Notes under the pieces: model-generated
What the model saw: only the letters and a program-made list of their open reading frames with translations
What the model was told of the DNA's origin: nothing
Database searches by the model: none
Shown here: positions 1-7,449 of the stretch, in pieces
Layout: the number at the start of each line of letters is the position of its first letter
Numbering within the stretch: position 1 is the stretch's first letter
Position numbers and translations under genes: made by a program
DNA from: Phytohabitans flavus
Lineage (GTDB): Bacteria; Actinomycetota; Actinomycetes; Mycobacteriales; Micromonosporaceae
Reading direction: 5' to 3'
Assembly: GCF_011764545.1 (NCBI RefSeq)
Contig: NZ_AP022870.1
Coordinates: forward strand, 7,632,001-7,696,000
DNA: 64,000 nt

Positions 1-1061
1 GCCTCCCGCCGCAGATCGTCGCGCGGATCACCGCCGGTCTGAACGTCAACACCCGCCGCCCGATCGACGGCCGTCCGTCGATTGTCGTCGGGCGCGCGCT
101 CCCCGGCGGCAACGGCATCGTGCTCACCTCGCCCCGGCCGACCGGGCTGTGGCGGCAGGTCGTGGGGATCATCTGGCTGCCCTTGCTCGCTGGGCTCGCG
201 GCTGGCCTCGGCGCCGGCGTGCTGATCGCCCGCCGCATGGTCCGCCCGATCCGCAACGCGGCCACCGCCGCCGCCCGGCTGCGTGCCGGTGACCGGCGCG
301 TACGGGTGCCGGTCGAGCCGCCGCAGGAGGCCGCCGACCTGGCGTACGCCCTCAACGACCTCGCCTCCGCCCTGGCCACCAGCGAGGGGCGGCAGCGCGA
401 GTTCCTGCTGTCGGTCTCGCACGAGCTGCGTACGCCATTGACTGCGATCCGCGGTTACGCCGAGGCGCTCGCCGACGGCGTGGTCGCGGCCGAGGGCGCG
501 CAGCGGGCCGGCCAGACCATGCTCGCCGAGGCCGAGCACCTCGACCGGCTGGTCAGCGACCTGCTCGCATTGGCCAGACTGGAGGCGGCCGACTTCCCGC
601 TGGCGCCGGTACGGATCGACCTGGCCGCACTTGTCCGGGAGGCCGCCGAGTCGTGGGGCGGTAGGTGTGCCGCGGCCGGTGTGGTGCTGCGAGTGGAGCT
701 CCCCGCGTCCGAGGTGCCCGCGTTCAGTGATCCGGGCCGGATCCGGCAGGTGGTCGACGGCCTGTTGGAAAACGCGCTGCGCATCCTGCCGGCCGGCGCG
801 CCCGTGGTGCTCGCCGCGTGGCCGGCGCCGGCCGGTGCGGTGATCGAGGTGCGCGACGGCGGGCCGGGACTCACCGACGACGACCTCGCCGTGGCGTTCG
901 AGCGTGGCGCGCTGCGGCAGCGCTACGAGGGGGTACGCAAGGTCGGCAGCGGCCTCGGTCTGGCGCTCGCCGCCGGGCTCGTACGGCGGCTGGGCGGGGC
1001 GATCGAGGCTGGGCACGCGCCCGAGGGAGGCGCCCGATTCACGGTCACCGTTCCTAAATGA
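1..1061 (+). CDS. Sensor histidine kinase, C-terminal part (5' end outside window)
   Basis: The frame is open from base 3, so the start lies upstream of the window. Visible in order are a hydrophobic segment (WLPLLAGLAAGLGAGVLIA) that would be the second membrane helix, a HAMP linker beginning ARRMVRPI, the HisKA phospho-acceptor box SVSHELRTPLTAIRG with the autophosphorylated His, and a HATPase_c domain with N box (GLLENALRI), G1 box (DGGPGL) and G2 box (GSGLGLALA). This is a complete kinase core, expected to autophosphorylate and pass phosphate to a response regulator that would lie upstream. The signal sensed cannot be inferred because the sensor domain is missing. The stop overlaps no neighbour; the following lipoprotein starts about 110 bases later. 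Confidence 0.93.
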   Translation, partial: LPPQIVARITAGLNVNTRRPIDGRPSIVVGRALPGGNGIVLTSPRPTGLWRQVVGIIWLPLLAGLAAGLGAGVLIARRMVRPIRNAATAAARLRAGDRRVRVPVEPPQEAADLAYALNDLASALATSEGRQREFLLSVSHELRTPLTAIRGYAEALADGVVAAEGAQRAGQTMLAEAEHLDRLVSDLLALARLEAADFPLAPVRIDLAALVREAAESWGGRCAAAGVVLRVELPASEVPAFSDPGRIRQVVDGLLENALRILPAGAPVVLAAWPAPAGAVIEVRDGGPGLTDDDLAVAFERGALRQRYEGVRKVGSGLGLALAAGLVRRLGGAIEAGHAPEGGARFTVTVPK

Positions 1062-1171
1062 TCGCTCCCTCGCCGTCGTCGAGGGTGAGCGCAGCGGTCC
1101 CCGCTCGCTCTGGGCCTTCCTTACGAAGCCCGTACACAGGCTTGACGGTCCCCTCGCCGGCCCGGCCGACG

Positions 1172-1708
1172 ATGTTCCACATGAAACATCTCGGACTGGT
1201 GGTGGCCAGCGGAGTGCTGGCGTTGGGACTTGTGGGGTGCGGCAGCGGGCCGGTACAGGACGCTGGCGAGACCGCGGTCGAGGTAGCGGCGGCCATGGGT
1301 GTGGAGGGCCAGGCGCTGGCGGCGATGGGGCTGGACCCGTCGCCTTCCGCTTCCGCTTCCGGACCTGCTTCTGCTTCCGCGAAGCCCGACCGGAAGGAAC
1401 GGCGCAAGGCCCGCGTCCTGCTGCGGAAGAACACCCTCCACGGTGAGGCGGTCGTGCAGACCAAGGAGGGCACGAAGACGGTCGCCGTCCAGCGCGGCGA
1501 GGTGACCGAGATCGACGACGATTCGGTCACCGTGAAGTCCACTGACGGGTACACGGCGACCTGGAGCTTCGCGGCCGACCTGCACGTGGTGCGGCACTCC
1601 GCGACCGTCCAGCCCGAAGAGATCAAGCCGGGTACCCAGGTCGGCGTCGCGGGTGCCAAGGACGGCGAGAACTACGTCGCCCGGCTGATCGTGGTGCCAC
1701 GCGCCTAG
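1172..1708 (+). CDS. Small secreted lipoprotein of unknown function
   Basis: About 178 residues. The N-terminus is a lipoprotein signal peptide: Met-Lys-His, a hydrophobic stretch (LGLVVASGVLALGLVGC) and a lipobox LVGC, so it should be lipid-anchored outside the membrane. An Ala/Ser linker (SASASGPASASAK) follows, then a basic patch (RKERRKARVLLRKN) and a beta-rich C-terminal domain of about 100 residues containing GEVTEIDDDSVTVKS, reminiscent of OB-like DUF5666 domains, although I cannot confirm the family. Start could be ATG 1172 or ATG 1181; the second gives the better signal peptide. The start region overlaps a parS-like palindrome. It lies downstream of the sensor kinase and may be its accessory protein, which is inference. 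Confidence 0.75.
   Translation: MFHMKHLGLVVASGVLALGLVGCGSGPVQDAGETAVEVAAAMGVEGQALAAMGLDPSPSASASGPASASAKPDRKERRKARVLLRKNTLHGEAVVQTKEGTKTVAVQRGEVTEIDDDSVTVKSTDGYTATWSFAADLHVVRHSATVQPEEIKPGTQVGVAGAKDGENYVARLIVVPRA
1173..1188. promoter_or_regulatory. parS-like 16-mer overlapping the lipoprotein start
   Basis: TGTTCCACATGAAACA differs at one base from the ParB-binding consensus TGTTCCACGTGAAACA (central CACGTG is CACATG here). Flanking bases extend the dyad to GATGTT...AACATC. The mismatch sits in the palindrome centre and could weaken ParB binding, and the sequence also encodes Met-Phe-His-Met-Lys-His, so chance is possible. Confidence 0.35.
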
Positions 1709-1720
1709 CGAACCTCGTAC

Positions 1721-1752
1721 GGACTCCCCGGCGGGCGGGGACCGGGGAGTCC
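1721..1752. terminator. Hairpin terminator after lipoprotein gene
   Basis: Perfect 11-bp arms GGACTCCCCGG / CCGGGGAGTCC with a 10-base loop, 12 bases after the stop codon. No U-tract, as is common in actinobacteria. Confidence 0.6.
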
Positions 1753-1830
1753 GATTCGTACCCATCCGCATGCGCTGAATCTGATCAGGTTAGGCTTGGC
1801 GGGATATCGCAAGCGGCCCGTGGAGACCCC

Positions 1831-2532
1831 GTGAAGCTGTCCATCCTGATGCCGGTCTACAACGAAGAAGATCGCGTGGCGGAGGCCTTGAAGCAGGCGC
1901 TCGCGGTCGACTACCCGTGCGAGATCGAGCTGGTGATTGTCGACGACGGCAGCCGGGACGGCACAGCCGAGGTGCTCGGACGCACCGACGACGCCCGGGT
2001 GCGGGTGATCACCCACAAGCGCAACGCCGGCAAGGGCGCGGCGATCAAGACAGCGGTGAACAGCGCCGAGGGCGAGTACATGGTGATCCTCGACGCCGAC
2101 CTCGAGTACGACCCGCAGGACATCCCCAAGCTCCTCGCCCCGGTGCTCGACGGCCGCGCGAAGGTGGTCTACGGCAACCGCACGTTCGGCAGCCGCAGCG
2201 CCTACAGCTTCTGGTACGTGGTGGGCAACAAGGCGGTGACCACCGCGGCGAATGTGCTGTTCAACTCCTACATCGGTGACCTGGAGACCTGCTTCAAGCT
2301 GATGCCGGTCGCGCTGTACCGGTCGCTGGACATCCACTCCCGGGGCTTCGGGATGGAGGCCGAGGTGACCGGCAAGCTGCTCCGCCGCCGCATCCGGCCG
2401 TACGAGGTGCCGGTCAGCTACACCGCCCGCGGCCGCGAGGAAGGCAAGAAGATCACGTGGAAGGACGGCGTGGAGGCGCTGTTCATCCTCGGCCGCGAGC
2501 GGGCCCGCCACCCGGTGCCACAAAAGCGCTGA
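1831..2532 (+). CDS. Family 2 glycosyltransferase (dolichyl-phosphate-mannose-synthase-like)
   Basis: 233 residues starting at GTG. The fold is a GT-A nucleotide-sugar transferase: N-terminal LSILMPVYNEEDRV, the VDDGSRDGT motif, and a metal-binding DAD in VILDADLEYDPQD. The length and the C-terminal region (GFGMEAEVTGKLLRR, VPVSYTARGREEGKKI) match soluble GT2 enzymes that move a sugar from a nucleotide donor to a polyprenyl phosphate or glycan on the cytoplasmic membrane face. No transmembrane tail is present. The exact donor and acceptor are not readable. It is convergent with the transketolase subunit and their ends overlap by 50 bases. Just upstream (1785-1800) is the left half of an iron-box-like sequence, not convincing by itself. 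Confidence 0.88.
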   Translation: MKLSILMPVYNEEDRVAEALKQALAVDYPCEIELVIVDDGSRDGTAEVLGRTDDARVRVITHKRNAGKGAAIKTAVNSAEGEYMVILDADLEYDPQDIPKLLAPVLDGRAKVVYGNRTFGSRSAYSFWYVVGNKAVTTAANVLFNSYIGDLETCFKLMPVALYRSLDIHSRGFGMEAEVTGKLLRRRIRPYEVPVSYTARGREEGKKITWKDGVEALFILGRERARHPVPQKR

Positions 2533-3382
2533 TCGACTGCCGGAGGCCGGCCGCGTCCAGCCCTTGCCACCGCGCGTGGTCCTCGGGGCTGCCGTAGCGG
2601 CGCAGGTCCACGCACTCCACACCAAGGCTCAGCAGGCGGTGCGGCAGGTCGCGGAGTGCGTCCGACACCACAGCGCTCGACGTGCCAGCTAGGTAGGGCT
2701 CGACAAGCACCACGTCGCTGTGGCCCAGCGCCCGCAACCCCTTGACGTCGAACGGGCGCGGCGTGTTCGTGTACGCCAGCGTCACGTCCAGCCCCTCCAT
2801 GGCAGCCAGCACGGTGTCGAGCATCGGCCCGACCGCCACCACCGCCGCGCGGCTACCCCGCCGGATGGTCTGCATGCCGGTCGTCGGTCGCCCCTCCGCG
2901 TTGTGCTGGGTGGAGAGCCGGATGTAGACAGGCTCGTCGTGGGCGGCCGCCGCGGTCAGCAGCGGTCCGACCTCGTCAGCATGACCGGGTACATGTACCG
3001 TCCAGCCGCCCAGCGTGTCGAAGAGCGCGACGTCGCCCGGTGACTGGTGGGTGCGCCCCTCGGACGAGGCGTCGTAAGAAGCGCCGATGCTGACCAGCAC
3101 CGCACCCACGCCCTGGTGGTTGAGGTCCAGCTTGATCTGCTCGTATGCCCGGTCCACGACGAATGGCGCGTACGAGTGCACGATCGGCCGCAGCCCGGTC
3201 AGCGCGAGCCCGCCGGCGACGCCGAGCATGAGCTGCTCGCGGATGCCCACGTTGACGACGCGGTCGGGGTGCGCGCGGGCGGCCGGCGCGAAGGCGGCGC
3301 CGGAGATGTCGGCGAGCACGACGGCGGTACGCGGATCGTCGTCCAGCAAGGCGGTGGCAGTGTCCACAAAGGTCTGTCGCAT
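2483..3382 (-). CDS. Transketolase, C-terminal subunit (split enzyme)
   Basis: 299 residues from ATG 3382, chosen because AGGGTGAG lies just upstream and the start is five bases after the partner's stop. It is the pyrimidine-binding plus C-terminal half of transketolase: MRQTFVDTATALLDDDP, the VNVGIREQLMLGVAGGLAL region with the catalytic Glu that activates thiamine diphosphate, and GRTHQSPGDVALF. With the N-terminal subunit immediately upstream it should form a two-chain thiamine-diphosphate transketolase acting on sugar phosphates of the pentose phosphate pathway. Split transketolases often belong to specialised sugar or secondary metabolism, so the substrate could differ. The gene pair is divergent from soxR. 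Confidence 0.85.
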   Translation of the reverse strand: MRQTFVDTATALLDDDPRTAVVLADISGAAFAPAARAHPDRVVNVGIREQLMLGVAGGLALTGLRPIVHSYAPFVVDRAYEQIKLDLNHQGVGAVLVSIGASYDASSEGRTHQSPGDVALFDTLGGWTVHVPGHADEVGPLLTAAAAHDEPVYIRLSTQHNAEGRPTTGMQTIRRGSRAAVVAVGPMLDTVLAAMEGLDVTLAYTNTPRPFDVKGLRALGHSDVVLVEPYLAGTSSAVVSDALRDLPHRLLSLGVECVDLRRYGSPEDHARWQGLDAAGLRQSISAFVAPGGGPARGRG

Positions 3383-3387
3383 CGTTC

Positions 3388-4065
3388 TCACCCTTTCTTT
3401 TCTACGACCGCGACCACGACGTGCGGCGCGGTACCGGTGTGCGCCCGCAGTCCACGCTCGATCGCGTCGTGGTCCCGACCGTCGACAGTGGACGACGTCC
3501 ACCCGTGAAACCGGCGAGCGATCCCGCCCGGCCACCCGTGCGTGGAGGACTGGTTGTCGATGACGATCGCGGTGAGGCTGGCGAGGCCGGTCGCGCCCGC
3601 GTATGCGATCGCCTCGTGGTTGGCACCCTCGTCGAGCTCGGCGTCGCCGGTCAGCACGTACACCCGGGCGTCGGTGAGGCCCTGCGCCCGCAGCCCGAGC
3701 GCGGTGCCCACGCCCAAGCCGAGGCCGTGGCCCAGCGAGCCGGAGCCGATCTCCACGCCGGGCACGAGCAGGCGGTCCGGGTGGTGCCCGAGCCGGCTGT
3801 CCGGCCCGGCGAGATCGTCCAGCCACTCCTCCGGGATGAAACCCTTGGCCGCCAACACGGCGTAGTAGGCGGCCGGCCCGTGACCCTTCGAGAGCAGGAA
3901 ACGGTCGCGGTCCGGGTCGTCGACCCGGTCGGGTGCGGTGCGCAGCACCCGGTCGTAGAGCACCCAGAGCACGTCGAGGGTCGAGTAGGCGCTGGGTGCG
4001 TGTTTCTCGTCGCCCGTCAGGCGGGTCAGCAGCTCGCTGATTCTCGTGGTTGTCGGTGCGGCCAT
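3388..4065 (-). CDS. Transketolase, N-terminal (thiamine diphosphate-binding) subunit
   Basis: 225 residues from ATG 4065; an in-frame TTG at 4080 is possible but lies in the candidate operator. It carries the pyrophosphate-binding half: DRFLLSKGHGPAAYYAVLA near the start, GSLGHGLGLGVGTALG, and the thiamine diphosphate/Mg motif region VYVLTGDAELDEGANHEA ending in an Asn (VIDNQSS). This is the partner of the C-terminal subunit directly downstream. A palindrome shared with the divergent soxR gene sits 15 bases upstream of the start, so redox control is plausible but inferred. Confidence 0.85.
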   Translation of the reverse strand: MAAPTTTRISELLTRLTGDEKHAPSAYSTLDVLWVLYDRVLRTAPDRVDDPDRDRFLLSKGHGPAAYYAVLAAKGFIPEEWLDDLAGPDSRLGHHPDRLLVPGVEIGSGSLGHGLGLGVGTALGLRAQGLTDARVYVLTGDAELDEGANHEAIAYAGATGLASLTAIVIDNQSSTHGWPGGIARRFHGWTSSTVDGRDHDAIERGLRAHTGTAPHVVVAVVEKKG

Positions 4066-4079
4066 ATCGATAGGGTGCA

Positions 4080-4099
4080 AGCTGAAGCGGACTTCAGCT
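4080..4099. promoter_or_regulatory. Candidate SoxR operator between soxR and transketolase
   Basis: Perfect 8-bp inverted repeat AGCTGAAG-CGGA-CTTCAGCT in the 44-base gap between the divergent starts. Its dyad size and location fit a MerR/SoxR-type site; the sequence differs from the E. coli SoxR box, so assignment rests on position. Confidence 0.55.
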
Positions 4100-4109
4100 C
4101 AAGGGATCT

Positions 4110-4559
4110 ATGACCGACACCTCACTGACCATCGGCGAACTCGCCCGCCGCTCCGGCGTGGCACCCTCCGCGCTGCGGTACTACGAGCGGCTGGGCCTGA
4201 TCCGCGCCGTCCGTACGGGCGGCAACCAGCGCCGGTACCAGCGCGCCGAGCTGCGCCGGGTGGCCTTCATCCGGATCTCGCAGCAGGTCGGGGTGTCGCT
4301 GGAGGAGCTCCGCGAGGCACTGGCGTCCCTGCCCGAGTCGCGCACACCCACCAAGGCCGACTGGGCGGCACTGTCCGCCCGCTGGCGCGGCCGCCTGAAC
4401 GACCAGATCGCCTTCCTGGAACGCTTACGCGACGACCTGACCGGCTGCATAGGCTGCGGCTGCCTGTCACTGCAACGCTGCCGCCTCTACAACCCGGACG
4501 ACGAACTGTCCGCCGACGGCGCGGGCCCGCGCCTGCTGCTGCCGCCCGGCGCCAGCTGA
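4110..4559 (+). CDS. soxR: Redox-sensitive transcriptional activator SoxR
   Basis: 149 residues, the usual SoxR length. The N-terminus is a MerR-type winged helix (LTIGELARRSGVAPSALRYYERLGLI), followed by the dimer helix. The C-terminal cluster C113-x2-C116-x-C118-x5-C124 (CIGCGCLSLQRC) matches the [2Fe-2S] ligands of SoxR. Oxidation of the cluster, in actinomycetes typically by redox-active metabolites rather than superoxide, switches the regulator to an activating form. Strong ribosome site AAGGGA precedes the ATG. Divergent orientation to the split transketolase with a shared palindrome suggests that operon as a target, which would be an atypical SoxR target. Confidence 0.96.
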   Translation: MTDTSLTIGELARRSGVAPSALRYYERLGLIRAVRTGGNQRRYQRAELRRVAFIRISQQVGVSLEELREALASLPESRTPTKADWAALSARWRGRLNDQIAFLERLRDDLTGCIGCGCLSLQRCRLYNPDDELSADGAGPRLLLPPGAS

Positions 4560-4665
4560 CGTGGTCGCCCACCTTTACGGCCACGGTGTCCCACCCGTGA
4601 ACCTGGGCCCCATGGCACACTAGGCACGGCCGCACCCAGCGCTCGACGCCGAGGGTCGCGGCCGA

Positions 4666-4754
4666 GGAGGGTTCGCCTAGTGGCCGATGGCGGCGGTCTT
4701 GAAAACCGCTATGGGTGGTGACACTCATCGTGGGTTCGAATCCCACACCCTCCG
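4666..4754 (+). tRNA. tRNA-Ser (anticodon TGA)
   Basis: 89-nt class II tRNA: acceptor GGAGGGT/ACCCTCC, discriminator G, anticodon arm GCGGT-CTTGAAA-ACCGC with TGA anticodon, a long variable arm, and the T loop GTTCGAA. Confidence 0.97.
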
Positions 4755-4828
4755 CTCCCGAACAGCGAAAAGCCCATCTGACCAGCGCGAACGTGAGGAC
4801 ACAAGGGCCGCCTGGGTCGATACCTCAC

Positions 4829-5230
4829 TCAACCTCGCGGGTCGATCACCGGGATTCCGGCGTCCTTTGCCGCAGCTGCCAGCCGGTCGTCATACGTGGC
4901 TAGGCCGTCCAGATCCGGCCCGAGCACCCGTGCGGTGGCCAGGTGAATCGCGTCCAGCGACCGCAGCATCCGGTCCGGCTCGTTCATCGCCGCGTCCACG
5001 ACCTCATCGTCGATGCTCACGTAGCTGAAGGCCAGCAGGAGTGCCCTCGCATCCGGCAGTGCCGCTGGCATGGCACGGCTGACTGCGCGGATCACCTGGA
5101 TCCGCAGCAATGTCGAGCTGACCCACGATGCGCCCGTGCTTTCGTCGTAGAACGCGGCGAACGCGCGGGAATGGCTCTCCTGCGCCAGCAACTTAAGCGC
5201 GGCGGAGGTGTCGATGTAGTAAAGGCTCAC
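4829..5230 (-). CDS. PIN-domain toxin (VapC family)
   Basis: 133 residues. N-terminal YYIDTSAALKL provides the first conserved Asp of a PIN nuclease; the second cluster is SLDAIHLATA and the last is ATYDDRLAAAA, together the acidic residues that bind Mg2+/Mn2+. VapC proteins are RNases cutting tRNA or rRNA when freed from antitoxin. The ATG overlaps the antitoxin stop (ATGA), so the two are co-translated. Cellular target unknown. Confidence 0.88.
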   Translation of the reverse strand: MSLYYIDTSAALKLLAQESHSRAFAAFYDESTGASWVSSTLLRIQVIRAVSRAMPAALPDARALLLAFSYVSIDDEVVDAAMNEPDRMLRSLDAIHLATARVLGPDLDGLATYDDRLAAAAKDAGIPVIDPRG

Positions 5231-5523
5231 CAGCGTTCCTCGTCGCGCAGGGCCGCGAGGGCATCGCCGAGGCGGTCGGTGCCGTCGCCGGCTCGCATCC
5301 GCGGCCGAAATCCGGGCCGTACCGCCAAACGAGCCCGACCCGCCTCGACCAAGCGGTCCAACACCGGTGTCGGCTCGCGCTCGCCCACCGGCACGATCCG
5401 CGCCACGAGCTTGCCGTACTCCGTCACGTCGATCGTCTCCCCATGCCGCACGCGCGCCAGCACCTCACTGGTGTTGTGGCGTAGCTCCCGCAGGCCGACT
5501 GAGTGCTCACCGAGAGTCGTCAT
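5227..5523 (-). CDS. Phd/YefM-type antitoxin
   Basis: 98 residues from ATG 5523. The N-terminal SVGLRELRHNTSEVLARVRHGETIDVTEYGKLVARIVP is the Phd/YefM DNA-binding and dimerisation fold; the C-terminal half (RPGFRPRMRAGDGTDR) would be the flexible toxin-neutralising tail. It neutralises the PIN toxin encoded immediately downstream with a 4-base overlap, and normally represses its own operon. A short inverted repeat CACAA-TT-TTGTG lies 15-26 bases upstream of the start and is a candidate autoregulatory site. Confidence 0.87.
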   Translation of the reverse strand: MTTLGEHSVGLRELRHNTSEVLARVRHGETIDVTEYGKLVARIVPVGEREPTPVLDRLVEAGRARLAVRPGFRPRMRAGDGTDRLGDALAALRDEERW

Positions 5524-5537
5524 AACCGAAAATGTAT

Positions 5538-5549
5538 CACAATTTTGTG
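5538..5549. promoter_or_regulatory. Candidate operator of the Phd/VapC module
   Basis: CACAATTTTGTG, 5-bp arms around TT, in an A/T-rich patch just upstream of the antitoxin start. Position is right for Phd autoregulation; arms are short. Confidence 0.3.
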
Positions 5550-5615
5550 GCCACATAGAGCCGCGCGGCAGCGGCGGCGTGGCGGGGTGACGGGTGTGAA
5601 GTTGCGTGTCATCTT

Positions 5616-6206
5616 ATGCCCATGGCTTCGTACGGCCGGGCGCTCAGCGCTCTCCACCCCACCTTCGCGACCATCTTCCGGAGCCTCGAAGAAGGTCTTG
5701 AAGAGGCCCAGCGCTACCACACCGAACGGCAGTACAAGCGCTCCGACGATCCCCACCTGTACCTCCATCTCGCCCGCCGCCGGGCCTGTGCCGTCCTGGA
5801 GGAGGAAGGGCTCGCGGCCCGGCTGGTCGACGACAGCGCGGCGCTCAACATGTCCGGGATCCTGATCCACCACCAGGGGTTCGCCGTCCGCGTCCTCCAT
5901 GCCCAGCGGGGCACCGCCGGTGAGATCGAGGTGCCGGTGCCTGGCCCTTCGAGGCCGCGGCAGGAGTTTTGGCGGCAGGCCTCGGCTATCCCGGGGCTGG
6001 AGACCGACAACCTGCTGCTGCTCTGGCTGGACGACAAAGGCGTTCTCCAGGATCCGATGGTCCTGATTCGCCCGCTCCGTGGTGACAACCTCAAGGCAAA
6101 CCTCCAGTTGGAGTGGCGCGGAAAGATCTATCGAGAGATGGCTAAGCTGCGAGCGGAAGACCTGGTTGGCCTTGAGCCCGACTGGCAGGCGGACCGGCTG
6201 GCCTAG
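5616..6206 (+). CDS. Unknown protein paired with XRE-ImmA gene
   Basis: 196 residues (ATG 5616 or 5622). I do not recognise the family. The protein is soluble, with an acidic N-terminal helix (FRSLEEGLEEAQRYHTERQ), a beta-rich centre (SGILIHHQGFAVRVLHAQRG) and a C-terminal DNLLLLWLDDKGVLQDPMVLIRP segment, ending in a helical tail. It has no signal peptide or membrane segment. It precedes by 77 bases a helix-turn-helix/zinc-peptidase gene on the same strand, an arrangement typical of toxin-antitoxin-like or phage-derived stress modules in which the metallopeptidase partner cleaves or controls the first protein. That functional link is inference. Confidence 0.7.
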   Translation: MPMASYGRALSALHPTFATIFRSLEEGLEEAQRYHTERQYKRSDDPHLYLHLARRRACAVLEEEGLAARLVDDSAALNMSGILIHHQGFAVRVLHAQRGTAGEIEVPVPGPSRPRQEFWRQASAIPGLETDNLLLLWLDDKGVLQDPMVLIRPLRGDNLKANLQLEWRGKIYREMAKLRAEDLVGLEPDWQADRLA

Positions 6207-6283
6207 ACGACGACCAGCGGCAGCGGGCGAAAGGCGGCATACAACGGCCGTCTGGTGGTGTGACCAGCACCTAGGAGACAGAG

Positions 6284-7440
6284 ATGGTCTACGGCGAGCG
6301 CATCAGGCAGGTGCGGGAGATGCACCGGATGACGCAAGCCGACCTCATCAAAGAGGTGCCGTCGCTCACCCAGTCTCGGTTGTCGCGCATCGAAAAGGAC
6401 CTGGCGACGATCGACGAGGAATCGCTGGCGCTCGTGGCGGCGTTGACGGGCGTCGCGGTGGGCTTCTTCGCCCGGCCGCCGACACCCGGCTTCTCGGTCC
6501 TATCCCCTCAGATGAGGTCGCGTAGCCGGCTGACGCAGGGGGAGAAGTCGGCGGCGCTTCAGTGGGCGCGGCTGGTCGACGAGGAGTACCAGCATCTGCG
6601 AAGCGGGGCGCGTGCCTTGCCGGTCAGGCTGCGGCGGACGCCTGGCGCGACGCCGGCGGAGGCCGCCGCGGAGGCCCGGAAGATCCTGGGGTTCTCGCCG
6701 CATCAGCCGCTTCCCTACCTGATCCTGGCGGCGGAGCGGGCTGGCGTGACCGTCCTGGGGCTTCCGTACGCGATCGAGACGCTCGACGCCTTCTGCGCCT
6801 GGCGGCGGGGCGAGCCCGTCATCGCGCTGCTCGGCGGTGTGCCGGCTGATCGCGTGCGGTTCAGCGTGGCGCACGAGATAGGCCACCTGCTGCTGCACCA
6901 GCCCGGCCAGACTGGGCCGGGCATCGAGGCCGAGGCGGACATGTTCGCGGCCGAGCTGCTTACCCCACTCGCGGCGCTGCGGGGCGTGATGCCGCACAAT
7001 CCCACGTTGAGCGCGCTCGTGATGCTCAAGACGATCTGGGGTGTATCGGTGAAGAGCCTCGTCCGCCGGGCGAAGGAGCTGGGGGCGGTCGATGGCGACC
7101 GGGCGCTGAGCCTGTACAAGCAGATGAGCTCCCGCGGGTGGAACAAGCGCGAGCCAGGCTACGTGGCCCCCGAAAAGCCGCGTGCCCTCCGCAAAATGGC
7201 GGAGATCGTGCATGGCCCGGCGATACGGACGGAGCGGTTCGCGGCGATGGCCGCCTGGTCGGAAGAGCTGGCGCTCGACGTGCTCGCCCAGCACGCCAGC
7301 CCGGACGAACTCCCACACGAGCCAGCGGCGACGAAGCACGAGCCAGCGGCGACGAAGCATCAGCCCGCGCCGGCCAAGCAGGTGACCGGCTACGCGAACG
7401 TGATCCCGCTGCGACCCGCGCCCTCCCGTCCGGCGGATAG
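6284..7440 (+). CDS. XRE-family regulator with ImmA/IrrE zinc peptidase domain (3' frameshift)
   Basis: Residues 5-60 form an XRE helix-turn-helix (GERIRQVREMHRMTQADLI). Residues 140-235 are an ImmA/IrrE peptidase: HEIGHLLLH at 197-205 gives the two His and the catalytic Glu, and EAEADMFAAELL near 216 the third zinc ligand. Such proteins degrade a partner repressor or antitoxin under stress. Residues 345-365 contain a 21-nt tandem repeat encoding a Glu-Pro-Ala-Ala-Thr-Lys-His unit. The frame as written runs on for 188 codons through the next gene; one missing C near 7422-7429 would end it at TAG 7440, ten bases before the epimerase, giving 385 residues. I annotate that end as more likely. Confidence 0.82.
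7316..7357 (+). repeat. 21-nt tandem duplication inside XRE-ImmA gene
   Basis: Two identical 21-base units (7316-7336, 7337-7357) add seven residues in the linker; in-frame, so length polymorphism would be tolerated. Confidence 0.85.
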
Positions 7441-7449
7441 GCGACCACG

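Noticed and set aside
1785..1800. Left half of an iron box (TCAGGTTAGGCTTGGC) upstream of the glycosyltransferase
   Set aside because: Right half of the dyad is missing (TTGGC instead of TAACC), and the target has no iron link.
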